The position numbers and the translations under genes were made by a program. Under the pieces are notes generated by a model. That model did not search any database. It had not been told where the DNA came from and was given only the letters and a program-made list of their open reading frames with translations. Shown in pieces: positions 32,736 to 42,073 of a DNA stretch of 64,000 nt (its first letter is position 1; each line of letters starts with the position of its first letter). Source of the DNA: Paracoccaceae bacterium (GTDB lineage: Bacteria; Pseudomonadota; Alphaproteobacteria; Rhodobacterales; Rhodobacteraceae); assembly GCA_030697175.1 (NCBI GenBank), contig JAUYQR010000005.1, positions 186,001 to 250,000 of the forward strand, read 5' to 3'.

Positions 32736-34328
32736 ATGCAAGACAGAGCCGTGTCGAACCACAGCATCCGGTCGCTTGGGCCGCGCAAGAAACTGGTCAT
32801 CTTTGCCGATGGCACGGGTGCCGCGTTTTCGTCGCAGGAATCGAATGTCTGGCGGCTGTATCAGGCGCTGGACAAAAGCGAGGGGCCGGACCGCGTGCTG
32901 CAACTGGCGCGGTATATTCCGGGCGTCGGCACATCGTCGGTGCGGGTGATCCGGGTGCTTGATGGCGCAACGGGGTTCGGGGTTCCGGCCAACGTGCGCA
33001 AGTTGTACCGCTTTTTATGCTGGAACTGGCAGGTGGGCGACCAGATCCACCTGATCGGGTTCAGCCGGGGGTCGTTCACGGTGCGGACGCTGGCGGGGCT
33101 GGTCGCCTCGCAGGGGTTGATGCCGCGCGACGTGACCAGCGCCGAGATGGACCGCAATGCGCTGGGTGCGTGGTGGGCCTACCGGGCCGAAGCGGCGCCT
33201 TTGTTCAAGGATGGCAGGTTGCGGATGAACCCGCTGATCTCGGTCGCGCGGGGGCTGCGCGATGCGCTGACGTGGGCAAAGCGCAAGATCCTTGGCCAAC
33301 CCACGCACCGCGAGGTGCAGGCCAGCCTGCCACGGGCGCGGCAGCCGGGCACAGTGAAGATCCGCTTCATGGGCGTGTTCGATACGGTCGAGGCGTATGG
33401 GTTGCCGGTCAAGGAACTGCTGCATCTGGTCGACGTGCTGATCTGGCCGCTGCACTTTCGCAACTGGCGGTGCAGCCCCGTGGTGCGCACGGTGCGCCAT
33501 GCGCTGGCGCTGGACGAGGAGCGGCGCAGTTTCGTGCCGTTGCGGTTTGACCAAGGGCCGCGACCGGACGGAAAGCCGGGGCCGCAGATCGACGAGCGCT
33601 GGTTTGCGGGCGTGCATTCCGATGTCGGCGGCGGGTATGCCAACGATGAGAACGCCTATCAGGCCCTCTTGTGGATGGCGGACGAGGCGAGAGGGCTGCT
33701 CGACTTCGACGACATGGCGCTGGGCCGCTACCGCGCGCAACTGTTTCCGCAGGCGCTGATCCACAATTCACGCGCGGGGCTGGCGATGTTCTACCGCTAC
33801 GGGCCCCGCGAGGTGGAGGGTGGGACGATCCATGGCGGGCCGCCGGTCGTTGACGTTTCGGTCGTGCGCAAGATCAGGGAAGGCGCCGACGGCTATGCGC
33901 CGCTGACCCTGCCCGAGGAGTTCCGCGTTGCCACCGACACGGTGCTTGGGCCGCAGGTGCAGGGCGGGCTGCGGCGAGACGCGGAGGTTGCGGCGCGCGT
34001 GGCGCGCCTGATCAAGTGGCGGACGGCCACGAACTGGATCACGATTCTCAGCGTTGTCTGGCTGGTGGCGTCGCCGCTTGTGACCCTTTTCGGTGCCTGT
34101 CGGGCAGGGCCGGACGGTGGCGCGCTTGACTGTGCGGCCACGGTGCTGCTGGGCGCAGCCACCGCCCTGCCGGGAGAGGTGATGCGCAATTGGCATCTGT
34201 ATCTGGCCCCGGCGCTGCTGCTGGCGGCGATGGTCGCGGTCAACGGCACGCTGGAAAGCCGGATCAAGGACGCCTCGCGCGCCTTGTGGATGCCGCGTCC
34301 GCTTCAAAGCCCGTACGGTGACAGGTAA
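32736..34328 (+). CDS. DUF2235 alpha/beta-hydrolase-like protein with C-terminal membrane helices
   Basis: A 530-residue protein. The N-terminal DUF2235 domain begins LVIFADGTGAA and carries the lipase-type nucleophile elbow HLIGFSRGSFTVR (Ser110), plus FMGVFDTVEAYG and the His-Asp segment GVHSDVGGGYANDENAY. DUF2235 includes the Tle1 phospholipase effectors of type VI secretion. The last about 110 residues have two hydrophobic segments (ITILSVVWLVASPLVTLF and LYLAPALLLAAMVAV), so this protein is probably membrane-anchored rather than secreted. No T6SS or immunity gene is nearby. It lies 230 nt downstream of tRNA-His. Confidence 0.82.
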   Translation: MQDRAVSNHSIRSLGPRKKLVIFADGTGAAFSSQESNVWRLYQALDKSEGPDRVLQLARYIPGVGTSSVRVIRVLDGATGFGVPANVRKLYRFLCWNWQVGDQIHLIGFSRGSFTVRTLAGLVASQGLMPRDVTSAEMDRNALGAWWAYRAEAAPLFKDGRLRMNPLISVARGLRDALTWAKRKILGQPTHREVQASLPRARQPGTVKIRFMGVFDTVEAYGLPVKELLHLVDVLIWPLHFRNWRCSPVVRTVRHALALDEERRSFVPLRFDQGPRPDGKPGPQIDERWFAGVHSDVGGGYANDENAYQALLWMADEARGLLDFDDMALGRYRAQLFPQALIHNSRAGLAMFYRYGPREVEGGTIHGGPPVVDVSVVRKIREGADGYAPLTLPEEFRVATDTVLGPQVQGGLRRDAEVAARVARLIKWRTATNWITILSVVWLVASPLVTLFGACRAGPDGGALDCAATVLLGAATALPGEVMRNWHLYLAPALLLAAMVAVNGTLESRIKDASRALWMPRPLQSPYGDR

Positions 34329-34355
34329 GGTTGCGCACCCCGTAGGAGGATTCGC

Positions 34356-36641
34356 ATGACCGTTGCCCGCATACCGCAGACCATCGCCACTGATATCGGT
34401 GCCACGGCAGATCAGGTGCGCTCGGCCATCGGGCTGTTGGACGGGGGGGCGACGGTGCCCTTCATCGCGCGCTACCGCAAGGAGGTGACGGGCGGGCTTG
34501 ACGACACCCAGTTGCGGCGGCTGGAAGAACGGCTGGGCTATCTGCGCGAGTTGGAGGCCCGGCGGGCTGCGATTGCCGGGTCGATCACCGAGCAGGGAAA
34601 GATGACCGACGTGCTGGCTGGCGCGATTGCCAAGGCCGAAACCAAGGCAGAGCTTGAGGATATCTACCTGCCCTACAAGCCGAAGCGGCGCACCAAGGCG
34701 ATGATTGCGCGCGAAAACGGTTTGCAGGGGCTGGTCGATGCGATTCTTGCCAACCGGGCGGCGGACCCGGTGGCGCTGGCGGCGAGGTTCCTGACCGAGG
34801 CGGTGCCGGATGCCAAGACCGCGTTGGAGGGCGCGCGGGATATCGTGGCCGAGGGGCTGGCCGAGGATGCCTCGCTGCTGGGGCGGTTGCGCGACCACAT
34901 GAAGCGGGTGGCGCGGCTGGCGGCCAGGGTGGTGGCGGGGAAAGAGGCCGAGGGGGCGAAATTTTCCGATTATTTCGCGCATTCCGAGCCTTGGGTGGGC
35001 GCGCCGAGCCACCGGGTGCTGGCGATGCTGCGCGGGCGGAACGAGGGTGTGCTGGCGCTGGATCTGGAGGTTGATGCCGATGCCGCGCGCGGCGACAGCC
35101 CCTGCGAGCGGGCTTGCGGGGCGGCACTGGATGCGGGCTCACGCGGCCCCGGCGATGCGTGGCTGCGCGAGGCCGCAAGCTGGGCCTGGCGGGTGAAGCT
35201 GCGGACCAGCCTGACGCTGGACCTGATGGCCGAGATGCGCGAACGCGCCGAGGCCGAGGCGATCCGGGTCTTTGCGCGGAATCTGAAGGATTTGTTGCTG
35301 GCCGCCCCGGCGGGGGGGAAGGCCACGATGGGCCTCGATCCCGGCATAAGGACGGGCGTCAAGGTTGCGGTGGTCGATGCGACCGGCAAGGTGCTGGACA
35401 CCGACACCGTCTATCCGTTCCAGCCGAAGAACGATCTGCGCGGCGCGCAGGTGGCGTTGGCGCGGTTGATCGGGAAGCATGGGGTCAAGCTTATCTCCAT
35501 CGGCAACGGCACGGCGAGCCGCGAGACGGAAAAGATGGTGGCCGATATCCTCGCGGTGCTGCCGGGAGAAAAACCGGTGAAGGTGATCGTGTCCGAGGCG
35601 GGGGCGTCGGTCTATTCGGCCAGCGAGCTGGCGGCGAAGGAATTTCCCGGGCTGGATGTTTCCCTGCGCGGCGCGGTCAGCATTGCGCGGCGGTTGCAGG
35701 ACCCCTTGGCCGAACTGGTGAAGATCGAGCCGAAGGCGATTGGTGTCGGGCAGTATCAGCATGACGTCGACCAGCACCGTCTGGGCAAGTCGCTGGAAGC
35801 GGTGGTCGAGGATGCGGTGAACGCGGTCGGGGTGGACCTGAACACCGCCTCGGCCCCCTTGCTGGCGCGGGTGTCGGGCGTGGGGCCGGGACTGGCAGAG
35901 GCGATCGTGGCACACCGCGATGCAAACGGGCCGTTTGGCAGCCGCAAGGAGTTGCTGAAGGTCGCGCGGCTGGGCCCGAAGGTGTTTGAACAGGCGGCGG
36001 GTTTCCTGCGGGTGACGGGCGGCAAGGAGCCTTTGGACGCAAGCTCGGTGCATCCCGAGGCCTATGATCTGGCGCGGCGGATCGTGGCGGCCTCCGGGCG
36101 CGACCTGCGGTCGGTGATGGCCGATCCGTCGGTGTTGCGCCGGGTGGAGCCACGCGAGTTTGTCGACGAACGGTTCGGGTTGCCGACGGTGAAGGACATT
36201 CTGGCCGAACTGGAAAAGCCCGGACGCGACCCGAGGCCATCGTTCAAGACCGCGACCTTTGCGGACGGGGTCAACGATATCAAGGATCTGAAGCCGGGGA
36301 TGCTGCTGGAAGGCACGGTGACGAACGTCGCGGCCTTTGGCGCCTTTGTCGACGTGGGCGTGCATCAGGACGGGTTGGTGCATGTCAGCCAGCTTGCCGA
36401 CAGTTTCGTGAAAGACCCCCATGCCGTGGTCAAGGCGGGCGATGTCGTGAAGGTGCGCGTGGTCGAGGTGGACGTGGCGCGCAAGCGCATCGGGCTGACG
36501 ATGAAATCGGGCAGTGCCGAGGCGCGCGAGGCGGTGCGCGACCGCGGGCCGGCGGCACCGAAATCAAAGCCGGTGGTGCAATCCGCGCCCGCGCCGAATA
36601 CGGCGTTTGCCGATGCGCTGAAGGCGAAATTCGGGCGTTAG
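34356..36641 (+). CDS. tex: Tex-family RNA-binding transcription accessory protein
   Basis: A 761-residue protein with the full Tex layout: an N-terminal helical domain ([21 protein letters not shown]), the YqgF/RuvC-like domain with [17 protein letters not shown], a helix-hairpin-helix region ([23 protein letters not shown]), and a C-terminal S1 RNA-binding domain ([33 protein letters not shown]). It binds nucleic acid and affects transcription and stress tolerance. AGGAGG lies 7 nt before the ATG. It follows the DUF2235 gene by 27 nt and may share its transcript. A dispersed repeat hairpin lies just after the stop. Confidence 0.95.
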   Translation: MTVARIPQTIATDIGATADQVRSAIGLLDGGATVPFIARYRKEVTGGLDDTQLRRLEERLGYLRELEARRAAIAGSITEQGKMTDVLAGAIAKAETKAELEDIYLPYKPKRRTKAMIARENGLQGLVDAILANRAADPVALAARFLTEAVPDAKTALEGARDIVAEGLAEDASLLGRLRDHMKRVARLAARVVAGKEAEGAKFSDYFAHSEPWVGAPSHRVLAMLRGRNEGVLALDLEVDADAARGDSPCERACGAALDAGSRGPGDAWLREAASWAWRVKLRTSLTLDLMAEMRERAEAEAIRVFARNLKDLLLAAPAGGKATMGLDPGIRTGVKVAVVDATGKVLDTDTVYPFQPKNDLRGAQVALARLIGKHGVKLISIGNGTASRETEKMVADILAVLPGEKPVKVIVSEAGASVYSASELAAKEFPGLDVSLRGAVSIARRLQDPLAELVKIEPKAIGVGQYQHDVDQHRLGKSLEAVVEDAVNAVGVDLNTASAPLLARVSGVGPGLAEAIVAHRDANGPFGSRKELLKVARLGPKVFEQAAGFLRVTGGKEPLDASSVHPEAYDLARRIVAASGRDLRSVMADPSVLRRVEPREFVDERFGLPTVKDILAELEKPGRDPRPSFKTATFADGVNDIKDLKPGMLLEGTVTNVAAFGAFVDVGVHQDGLVHVSQLADSFVKDPHAVVKAGDVVKVRVVEVDVARKRIGLTMKSGSAEAREAVRDRGPAAPKSKPVVQSAPAPNTAFADALKAKFGR

Positions 36642-36660
36642 GGCAGCGGTTGGGGTGGGA

Positions 36661-36715
36661 CTGGAGGGTTTCACACCCTCCAGACCTCCCGTGGGATATT
36701 TTTGCAAAGAGGAAG
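36661..36715 (+). repeat. Dispersed intergenic repeat, copy 2, with 8-bp hairpin
   Basis: CTGGAGGG and CCCTCCAG form a perfect stem around TTTCACA. The core ACCTCCCGTGGGATATTTTT and an AGAGGAAG tail follow. It matches copies at 22723-22760 and 51605-51644. It lies 19 nt after the tex stop, and the hairpin could act as a terminator. Confidence 0.7.
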
Positions 36716-36723
36716 GCCGGGGG

Positions 36724-37392
36724 TCAGCGGAAGCGGTCCCAGAGCCATTTGACGATGACCGGGATCATGGTGATGCCGGCGATGAGCGCGAGGAGGGGTT
36801 TCGACATCTCGGCGTCGTGCATGCCCGCGCCGATGGCGGTCAGGACGAAGCTGACCGGGATCACGCCGAGGAGGGTGGCCAGCGCAAACCGGGGCAGGGT
36901 GAGGTTGGTCAGCCCGGCGGCAAAGCTGACCGCGTCGAACGAGATGAACGGGATCAGCCGCGAGGCGAAGACGATGGCCATCAGCGACCATTGCGAGCGC
37001 GGGGCGGCGAGGGATTTCAGAAGCCGGTTTTCGGATTGACGGATCGCGTCAAAGCCGAGGTAACGGGCGGCAAGAAAGGCGATACAGGCGCCGAGAAAGG
37101 CGCCGAGCACCGTGACCACGCCGCCCGCAACGGTGCCGTAAAGCGCCCCCGCGGCCACGCCGATCGGTCCGGAGGGAATCGGGCTGACCACGATGGCCAG
37201 GGCCATCAGAAGGGCGAGGAGCACCGGGCCTGCCATGCCGAGGCCGGAGAGCCTTGCGCGGACCCAAGGCTCGCTGAACATCGGCTGGTCACCGATCATC
37301 AGGCCTGGCAGGATCAGCCCCGCCAGCACCGCCAGCACGAGTGCGGCCGCGACGATCCGGCGTTTGGTCACAAGGGGTGGCTTGGCGGTCAT
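36724..37392 (-). CDS. TVP38/TMEM64 (DedA-like) membrane protein
   Basis: A 222-residue inner-membrane protein with about six hydrophobic segments. It contains the SNARE-associated/VTT domain: SPIPSGPIGVAAGALYGTVAG, LGAFLGACIAFLAARYLG and FASRLIPFISFDAVSFAAGLT. The two proline-rich re-entrant motifs are typical of this family, whose bacterial members are implicated in lipid scrambling or transport. It starts 16 nt after the methyltransferase stop, so the two form a small operon. Confidence 0.88.
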   Translation of the reverse strand: MTAKPPLVTKRRIVAAALVLAVLAGLILPGLMIGDQPMFSEPWVRARLSGLGMAGPVLLALLMALAIVVSPIPSGPIGVAAGALYGTVAGGVVTVLGAFLGACIAFLAARYLGFDAIRQSENRLLKSLAAPRSQWSLMAIVFASRLIPFISFDAVSFAAGLTNLTLPRFALATLLGVIPVSFVLTAIGAGMHDAEMSKPLLALIAGITMIPVIVKWLWDRFR

Positions 37393-37408
37393 CGGGGTCG
37401 GCGTGGCA

Positions 37409-38257
37409 TCAGCAGGTGCCGACAGTCAAGAGCAGAGTGTTTGGCCCGACCCAGCCCGCATCGCCCTGGAAGGCGGCAAGTTGCCGGGCGATGTCGTCCC
37501 ACGCGGCCTGCTGCCGGTCAGCCGGAAGGGCGGCGAGGATGCTGCGGATCGGGCCGGCCGCGTCGCGCACGAAGGCCATATAGTCCCCGGTGCGGGCAAG
37601 ATGGAACGGGGCGTCCATCGTCGTGGCCGCGACGGTGTGGAACCCGGCTTTCGCAAAAAGGTCGGCAAGGTGACCGGGGCGGCCCAGGCTGGTCAGCCCG
37701 CCCGGAGCAAACGGGTCTTGCGGCGGCAGGTTTGCGTGCTTCAGCGCGGTGGCCATCAGGACGGCGAGGCAGGGGTTCCGGTCAGGTGGCGCGAACACCA
37801 TCGTGGCCAGCCGTGCGCCCGGCTTCAGGGTGCGGCGGATGTCACGCAGGCCCGCCAGCGGATCGGGCAGGAACATCAGTCCAAGGCGGCAGATCGCGGC
37901 GTCGAAGGTCTGGGCGGGCAGGCCAAGCGCCGCTGCATCGGCGCGGTGGGTGGTGACGTTCGCATGGCCCGCCGCGCGTGCCGCACTGGCTGCAAAGCGC
38001 AGGATGCCGGGGGATATGTCGGTTGCGGTGACGTGGCCGGTGGGCCCGACCGCCTGTGCGAGATCGAGGCTCTGATCACCCGCGCCGGCGGCCACGTCCA
38101 GCACTGTCTGACCCGGTGCAATGCCGGCCATGTCGATCATCGCGCGTGTCGGTCGTTCCAGCCAGCGTCGGATGATGGGTGCGTGGCGGTGCCAGCCCTC
38201 GGCGGCGGCATCCCAGATGGCGGTCTCGGAGGTGGCGGCGGGTGAGAGGTCGGTCAT
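37409..38257 (-). CDS. Class I SAM-dependent methyltransferase
   Basis: A 282-residue methyltransferase of the UbiE/Methyltransf_11 type. Motif I is VLDVAAGAGDQSLDLA, and motif II/acidic loop is TATDISPGILRFA. Post-I and later strands include ICRLGLMFLPDPLAGLRDIRRTLKPGARL. The ATG at 38257 has AGGAG upstream; the long open frame beyond it runs antisense through the LysR gene. It diverges from the LysR-type regulator gene, 111 nt apart, so the regulator probably controls it. The substrate is unknown. Confidence 0.85.
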   Translation of the reverse strand: MTDLSPAATSETAIWDAAAEGWHRHAPIIRRWLERPTRAMIDMAGIAPGQTVLDVAAGAGDQSLDLAQAVGPTGHVTATDISPGILRFAASAARAAGHANVTTHRADAAALGLPAQTFDAAICRLGLMFLPDPLAGLRDIRRTLKPGARLATMVFAPPDRNPCLAVLMATALKHANLPPQDPFAPGGLTSLGRPGHLADLFAKAGFHTVAATTMDAPFHLARTGDYMAFVRDAAGPIRSILAALPADRQQAAWDDIARQLAAFQGDAGWVGPNTLLLTVGTC

Positions 38258-38313
38258 GGCGGGCTCCTGTTGCGGCGGCCCTGAGATTGCGCTTGTCAGG
38301 GGCTTGGCAACAG

Positions 38314-38327
38314 CCGCAAGGTTGCGG
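38314..38327. promoter_or_regulatory. Palindrome CCGCAA-GG-TTGCGG between methyltransferase and LysR genes
   Basis: A perfect 6-bp inverted repeat near the middle of the 111-nt divergent intergenic region. Its place fits a LysR-type operator that governs both genes. The symmetric site lacks the classical T-N11-A layout, so assignment rests on position. Confidence 0.4.
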
Positions 38328-38368
38328 AACGGGGCCGCAGGATTGCGGGCGCCAAGGGCAAGGCCGCG

Positions 38369-39262
38369 ATGTTCAACTGGAACGATCTGCGCTTTCTGCT
38401 GGCTGTCGGGCGCGAGGGCAGCACGCTGGCCGCCGCGCGCAGCCTTGGCGTCAACCAGTCGACCGTGCAGCGCCGTCTGGCCGAGCTTGAGGCGCGGCTG
38501 GGCGAGCGCCTGGTGGAGCGTCAGGCGTCGGGCTACCGGCTGACTGATCTGGGGATGGCGGCATTTGGTCGGGCCGAGGCGGTGGAGACCGCCGCCGATG
38601 GCTTTGCGCACGCGGTGCAGGATCTGGGTCGCGGCACGCGCGGCGTGGTCCGGCTGACCTGCCCGGAGCCGATTGCGATCCGGCTGGCGCAATCGGGGTT
38701 TGTTGACCGGTTTCAGGCGCGCCACCGGGGCTTGACGATCGAGTTCGTGCTGAAGGACAGTTATGTCGATCTGGCACGGGGCGAGGCGGACGTGGCGCTG
38801 CGGTCGGGTGATACCGATGATGCGGTGCTGGTCGGGCGCAGGATCGCAACCTCGCTCTGGGCGGTTTACGCCAGCCGCGACTACATCGCCCGGCATGGGG
38901 CGCCATCGGGACCGGAGGATATGCCGGGGCATATGCTGATCGGGTTCGAGGCCGCGATGGCGCGGCACCGGGCGGTGATCTGGCTGAACGAGGTGGCGCC
39001 GGGGGCTGGGTATGCGGCGCGCAGCACATCCGTGCTGGGGCTGATCTCGGCTGCGAAGGCGGGGGTTGGGGTTGCACCATTGCCGATGTCACTGGGTGAC
39101 ATGGAGCCGGAGCTGGTGCGCCTGTTCGGCCCGGTGGCGGCGCTGACCCGTGACTGGCGAATCCTGGCGCACCCCGACCAGCGGCAGTCGCCCCGGATCG
39201 AGGCGTTCTTTCGGTTCGTGTTGGCCGAGACCGAGGCGTTGCGGCCGATCCTGACCGGGTAG
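38369..39262 (+). CDS. LysR-family transcriptional regulator
   Basis: A 297-residue regulator. The N-terminal winged helix-turn-helix is MFNWNDLRFLLAVGREGSTLAAARSLGVNQSTVQRRLAELEARLG (in part), and a periplasmic-binding-like effector domain follows from about residue 90. QSTVQRRL instead of the common QSAVSRQI is typical of the alphaproteobacterial subfamily whose members begin with a Trp-Asn/Asp-Asp motif. It diverges from the methyltransferase-TVP38 operon, its probable target. It converges with tldD, stops 1 nt apart. Confidence 0.88.
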   Translation: MFNWNDLRFLLAVGREGSTLAAARSLGVNQSTVQRRLAELEARLGERLVERQASGYRLTDLGMAAFGRAEAVETAADGFAHAVQDLGRGTRGVVRLTCPEPIAIRLAQSGFVDRFQARHRGLTIEFVLKDSYVDLARGEADVALRSGDTDDAVLVGRRIATSLWAVYASRDYIARHGAPSGPEDMPGHMLIGFEAAMARHRAVIWLNEVAPGAGYAARSTSVLGLISAAKAGVGVAPLPMSLGDMEPELVRLFGPVAALTRDWRILAHPDQRQSPRIEAFFRFVLAETEALRPILTG

Positions 39263-39263
39263 A

Positions 39264-40685
39264 TCAGGCCGCCGAGCCGCCCACGGTCAGGCCGCCGATC
39301 AGAAGCGTCGGTTGGCCGACGCCGACCGGCACCCATTGCCCGGCCTTGCCGCAGTTGCCGATGCCGGGATCAAGCGCCAGATCGTTGCCGATGGCGCGGA
39401 TCTGCTTCAGTGCAGTTGCCCCGTCGCCGATCAGGGTGGCGCCCTTGACCGCAGCGCCGATCTTGCCGTTCCTCACCCGGTAGGCCTCGGTGCAGGAGAA
39501 CACGAACTTGCCATTGGTGATGTCGACCTGACCGCCGCCGAAACCCACCGCATAGATGCCGTCCGTGAGGCTTGCCACAATGCCGGCGGGGTCGTCTTTG
39601 CCAGCCAGCATGTAGGTGTTGGTCATCCGCGGCATCGGGATATGGGCGAAACTTTCGCGCCGTCCGTTGCCGGTGGGGGCCACGCCCATCAGCCGGGCGT
39701 TCTGGCGGTCCTGCATGTAGCCGACAAGGATGCCGTCCTCGATCAGCACGTTCCTGGCCGACGGGGTGCCTTCGTCATCAACGCTGATCGACCCGCGACG
39801 GTCGGGGATCGTGCCGTCATCGAGGACTGTCACGCCTCTTGCGGCGATGCGGCTGCCCATCAGGCCCGCGAAGGCCGAGGTTTCCTTGCGGTTGAAGTCG
39901 CCCTCAAGCCCGTGACCGATGGCCTCGTGCAGAAGGATGCCGGGCCAGCCGGGGCCGAGAACCACGTCCATGATCCCCGCGGGCGCGGCTTCGGCAGAGA
40001 GATTGACGAGGGCGATGCGCAAAGCCTCGCGCACCATCGGTTGCCAGGTTTCCGGCAGCATCAGGCGGGCAAGGCCGTAGCGCCCGCCGCCGCCCATGCC
40101 GCCCTGTTCGCGGCGGCCCTGCTCCTCCACGATCACGGAAACATTCAGCCGCGCCATCGGTCGGATGTCGGTCAGGCGCAGGCCTTCGGGGCGCAAGATC
40201 TCCACCTCTTGCAGCGAGGCGCCAAGCGAGGCCGACACTTGCACCACGCGCGGGTCAAGCGCGCGGGCGAAGGCGTCGATTTCCTTCAGCATGTCGATCT
40301 TCACCGGGAAGGTCGCGTCGGCCATCGGGTCGGCGTCGGTGTAAAGCTTGATGTTGGTGCCCTTCGGCGAGGCGGCCATCGTGCCGCCACCGTCGCCCAC
40401 CGCAAGGCGCGCGGTCTCGGACGCCCGGATCAGCGCACTCGCCGAGATTTCGGTGGAGTGGGCATAGCCCGCCACCTCGCCCCGCACGGCGCGCAGGCCG
40501 AAGCCTTCGGAGGCGTCGTAGCTGGCGTTGCGGATGCGGCCGTCGTCCAGCACGATGCTTTCGCCCCGGCGGCGTTCCAGAAACAACTCGCCATCGTCGG
40601 CCCCGGCGGTGGCTGCGCGCAGGGTGGCCAGGGCGGCGGCTTCGTCAAGGTGGGTGTCGAACGGGCGGAAGGGAGCGTCGGCCAT
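39264..40685 (-). CDS. tldD: Metalloprotease TldD
   Basis: A 473-residue TldD subunit. The metal-binding motif is HEAIGHGLEGDFNRKE (HExxxH), with further conserved segments ISVDDEGTPSARNVLIEDG, RMTNTYMLAG and the C-terminal SCTEAYRVRNG. TldD acts with TldE/PmbA as a protease that trims microcins and other modified peptides and degrades CcdA; the partner is not in this window. The ATG at 40685 has GAAAGG upstream. It diverges from ctaC, a neighbour pair usual in Rhodobacteraceae. Confidence 0.94.
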   Translation of the reverse strand: MADAPFRPFDTHLDEAAALATLRAATAGADDGELFLERRRGESIVLDDGRIRNASYDASEGFGLRAVRGEVAGYAHSTEISASALIRASETARLAVGDGGGTMAASPKGTNIKLYTDADPMADATFPVKIDMLKEIDAFARALDPRVVQVSASLGASLQEVEILRPEGLRLTDIRPMARLNVSVIVEEQGRREQGGMGGGGRYGLARLMLPETWQPMVREALRIALVNLSAEAAPAGIMDVVLGPGWPGILLHEAIGHGLEGDFNRKETSAFAGLMGSRIAARGVTVLDDGTIPDRRGSISVDDEGTPSARNVLIEDGILVGYMQDRQNARLMGVAPTGNGRRESFAHIPMPRMTNTYMLAGKDDPAGIVASLTDGIYAVGFGGGQVDITNGKFVFSCTEAYRVRNGKIGAAVKGATLIGDGATALKQIRAIGNDLALDPGIGNCGKAGQWVPVGVGQPTLLIGGLTVGGSAA

Positions 40686-41083
40686 GTCGTGCCTTTCGGA
40701 GTTGAGTGCGGAACCTAGGCCGCGATCCGGCCTTGCGCAAGGCGGCGGCGGAGAGCCTGCCAGCGCGGGGCAGGGAAATTGGCAAGGCACGGGCCGCACT
40801 GGCGACGCGTCCGGGGCGCAAGAGTGGATCCGGCACCGGGGCCGGAAGCTGGGGCCTTCAGCATGAACGCAGGCGAGGGCATACGCGACACGTGCAGGCC
40901 GACAGCGAAAGATGCGCTGTTGCGGCCGGCCCGGTTCAGACAGGCGAGGGCGTTGCTATGTCGCAACGGTTTTGCTTGTCCCGCCTCGCCGAATATGGTT
41001 TGAACGCCCGCGTATACAACGGGATTCTGCCTTGCGCGGCGAACCCCTGAGAAGCGGCGGCAAGCCGCATGTCGGGAACGGGA
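40686..41083. other. 398-nt divergent region between tldD and ctaC
   Basis: I see no convincing gene here. A hairpin, CGTTGC-N6-GCAACG (40952-40969), is followed by GGTTTTGC. A weak promoter-like pair for ctaC is TTGCTT (40973-40978) and TATGGT (40994-40999) with a 15-nt spacer. The rest is GC-rich without clear repeats. Regulation of the oxidase operon and tldD probably resides here. Confidence 0.4.
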
Positions 41084-42004
41084 ATGAGAACCATGCGCCT
41101 TTCGAAAGTGACGAACGCGATTGCAGCAGCCGGGCTCGCCAGCCTGTGGAGCGGGGCAGCCCTTGCCCAGCAAGCTCTGGACATCGTCGGTCAGCCGGTC
41201 GACGGCAAGACCGGCTTCCAGCCGGCGGCCACCAAGATTGCCGAGGATCTGCAATGGCTTGACGGGATGTTGAACTACATCATCTTCGCCATCGTGATCT
41301 TCGTGTCGGCCCTGCTGGTCTTTGTCATCCTGCGCTTCAACGCGCGCTCGAATCCGAAGCCTGCGACCTTCACGCACAACTCGCCCCTGGAAGTGGCGTG
41401 GACGATCATCCCGATCGTCATCCTGGTGTTCATCGGGGCGTTCTCGCTGCCGGTGCTGTTCGAAGAGCAGGAAATCCCGGTCGGTGACGTGACGATCAAG
41501 GCGACCGGCTACCAGTGGTACTGGGGCTATGAATATGTCGGCGAGGACGTGGCCTTCGACAGCTACATGATCGGCTCGCCCGCGACCGGCGGCAGCAACA
41601 TGCTGACGCCGGAAGTCGAGGCGCAACTCGTCGAGGCGGGCTACACCAAGGAGCAGTTCCTGCTGGCGACCGACACTGCCGTCGTGGTGCCGGTCGGCAA
41701 GAAGATCGTCATCCAGGTCACTGGCGCGGATGTGATCCATTCGTGGAAGATCCCGGCATTTGGCGTGATGCAGGACGCGGTTCCCGGTCGTCTGGCGGCG
41801 CTGTGGTTCCAGGCTGACAAGGAGGGCATCTACTTCGGCCAGTGCTCGGAGCTTTGTGGCCAGATGCACGCTTACATGCCGATCACGGTAAAGGTCGTGT
41901 CAGAGGCGGCTTATGCCGAATGGCTGGCCAAGGCCAAGGCGGGCGATGTGCAGCTTTCAAGCGAGACGACCGGCACCGCCGTGAAACTTGCCGCCAACGA
42001 CTGA
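41084..42004 (+). CDS. ctaC: Cytochrome c oxidase subunit II
   Basis: About 306 residues from the ATG at 41084 (GGGA at 41074, N6 spacing); ATGs at 41069 and 41093 are alternatives. A signal peptide (ending ...WSGAALAQ) is followed by two membrane helices (MLNYIIFAIVIFVSALLVFVI; IIPIVILVFIGAFSLPVLF) and the periplasmic CuA cupredoxin domain. The aromatic path is GYQWYWGYEY, and the CuA ligands are His in VIHSW and the CSELCGQMHAYM loop. It accepts electrons from cytochrome c in an aa3-type oxidase. Catalytic subunit I is not in the window, which is normal in this group. First gene of the ctaC-B-(small)-G-E operon. Confidence 0.96.
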   Translation: MRTMRLSKVTNAIAAAGLASLWSGAALAQQALDIVGQPVDGKTGFQPAATKIAEDLQWLDGMLNYIIFAIVIFVSALLVFVILRFNARSNPKPATFTHNSPLEVAWTIIPIVILVFIGAFSLPVLFEEQEIPVGDVTIKATGYQWYWGYEYVGEDVAFDSYMIGSPATGGSNMLTPEVEAQLVEAGYTKEQFLLATDTAVVVPVGKKIVIQVTGADVIHSWKIPAFGVMQDAVPGRLAALWFQADKEGIYFGQCSELCGQMHAYMPITVKVVSEAAYAEWLAKAKAGDVQLSSETTGTAVKLAAND

Positions 42005-42028
42005 GCGGGCGTGAACAAAGAACGGCAA

Positions 42029-42047
42029 GGCCCGGTGATGCCGGGCC
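42029..42047 (+). terminator. Hairpin between ctaC and ctaB
   Basis: GGCCCGG and CCGGGCC form a 7-bp stem with a TGATG loop, 25 nt after the ctaC stop. Only GTTG follows, so it is likely a partial attenuator or RNA-stabilising stem that lets subunit II be made in excess over the assembly factors. Confidence 0.5.
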
Positions 42048-42073
42048 GTTGACCTTGGCAAGACGGACCTGAC

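Noticed and set aside
34356-36641. Long open frames antisense to tex.
   Set aside because: They lack any family resemblance and have the composition of frame shadows; tex itself is complete with all its domains.
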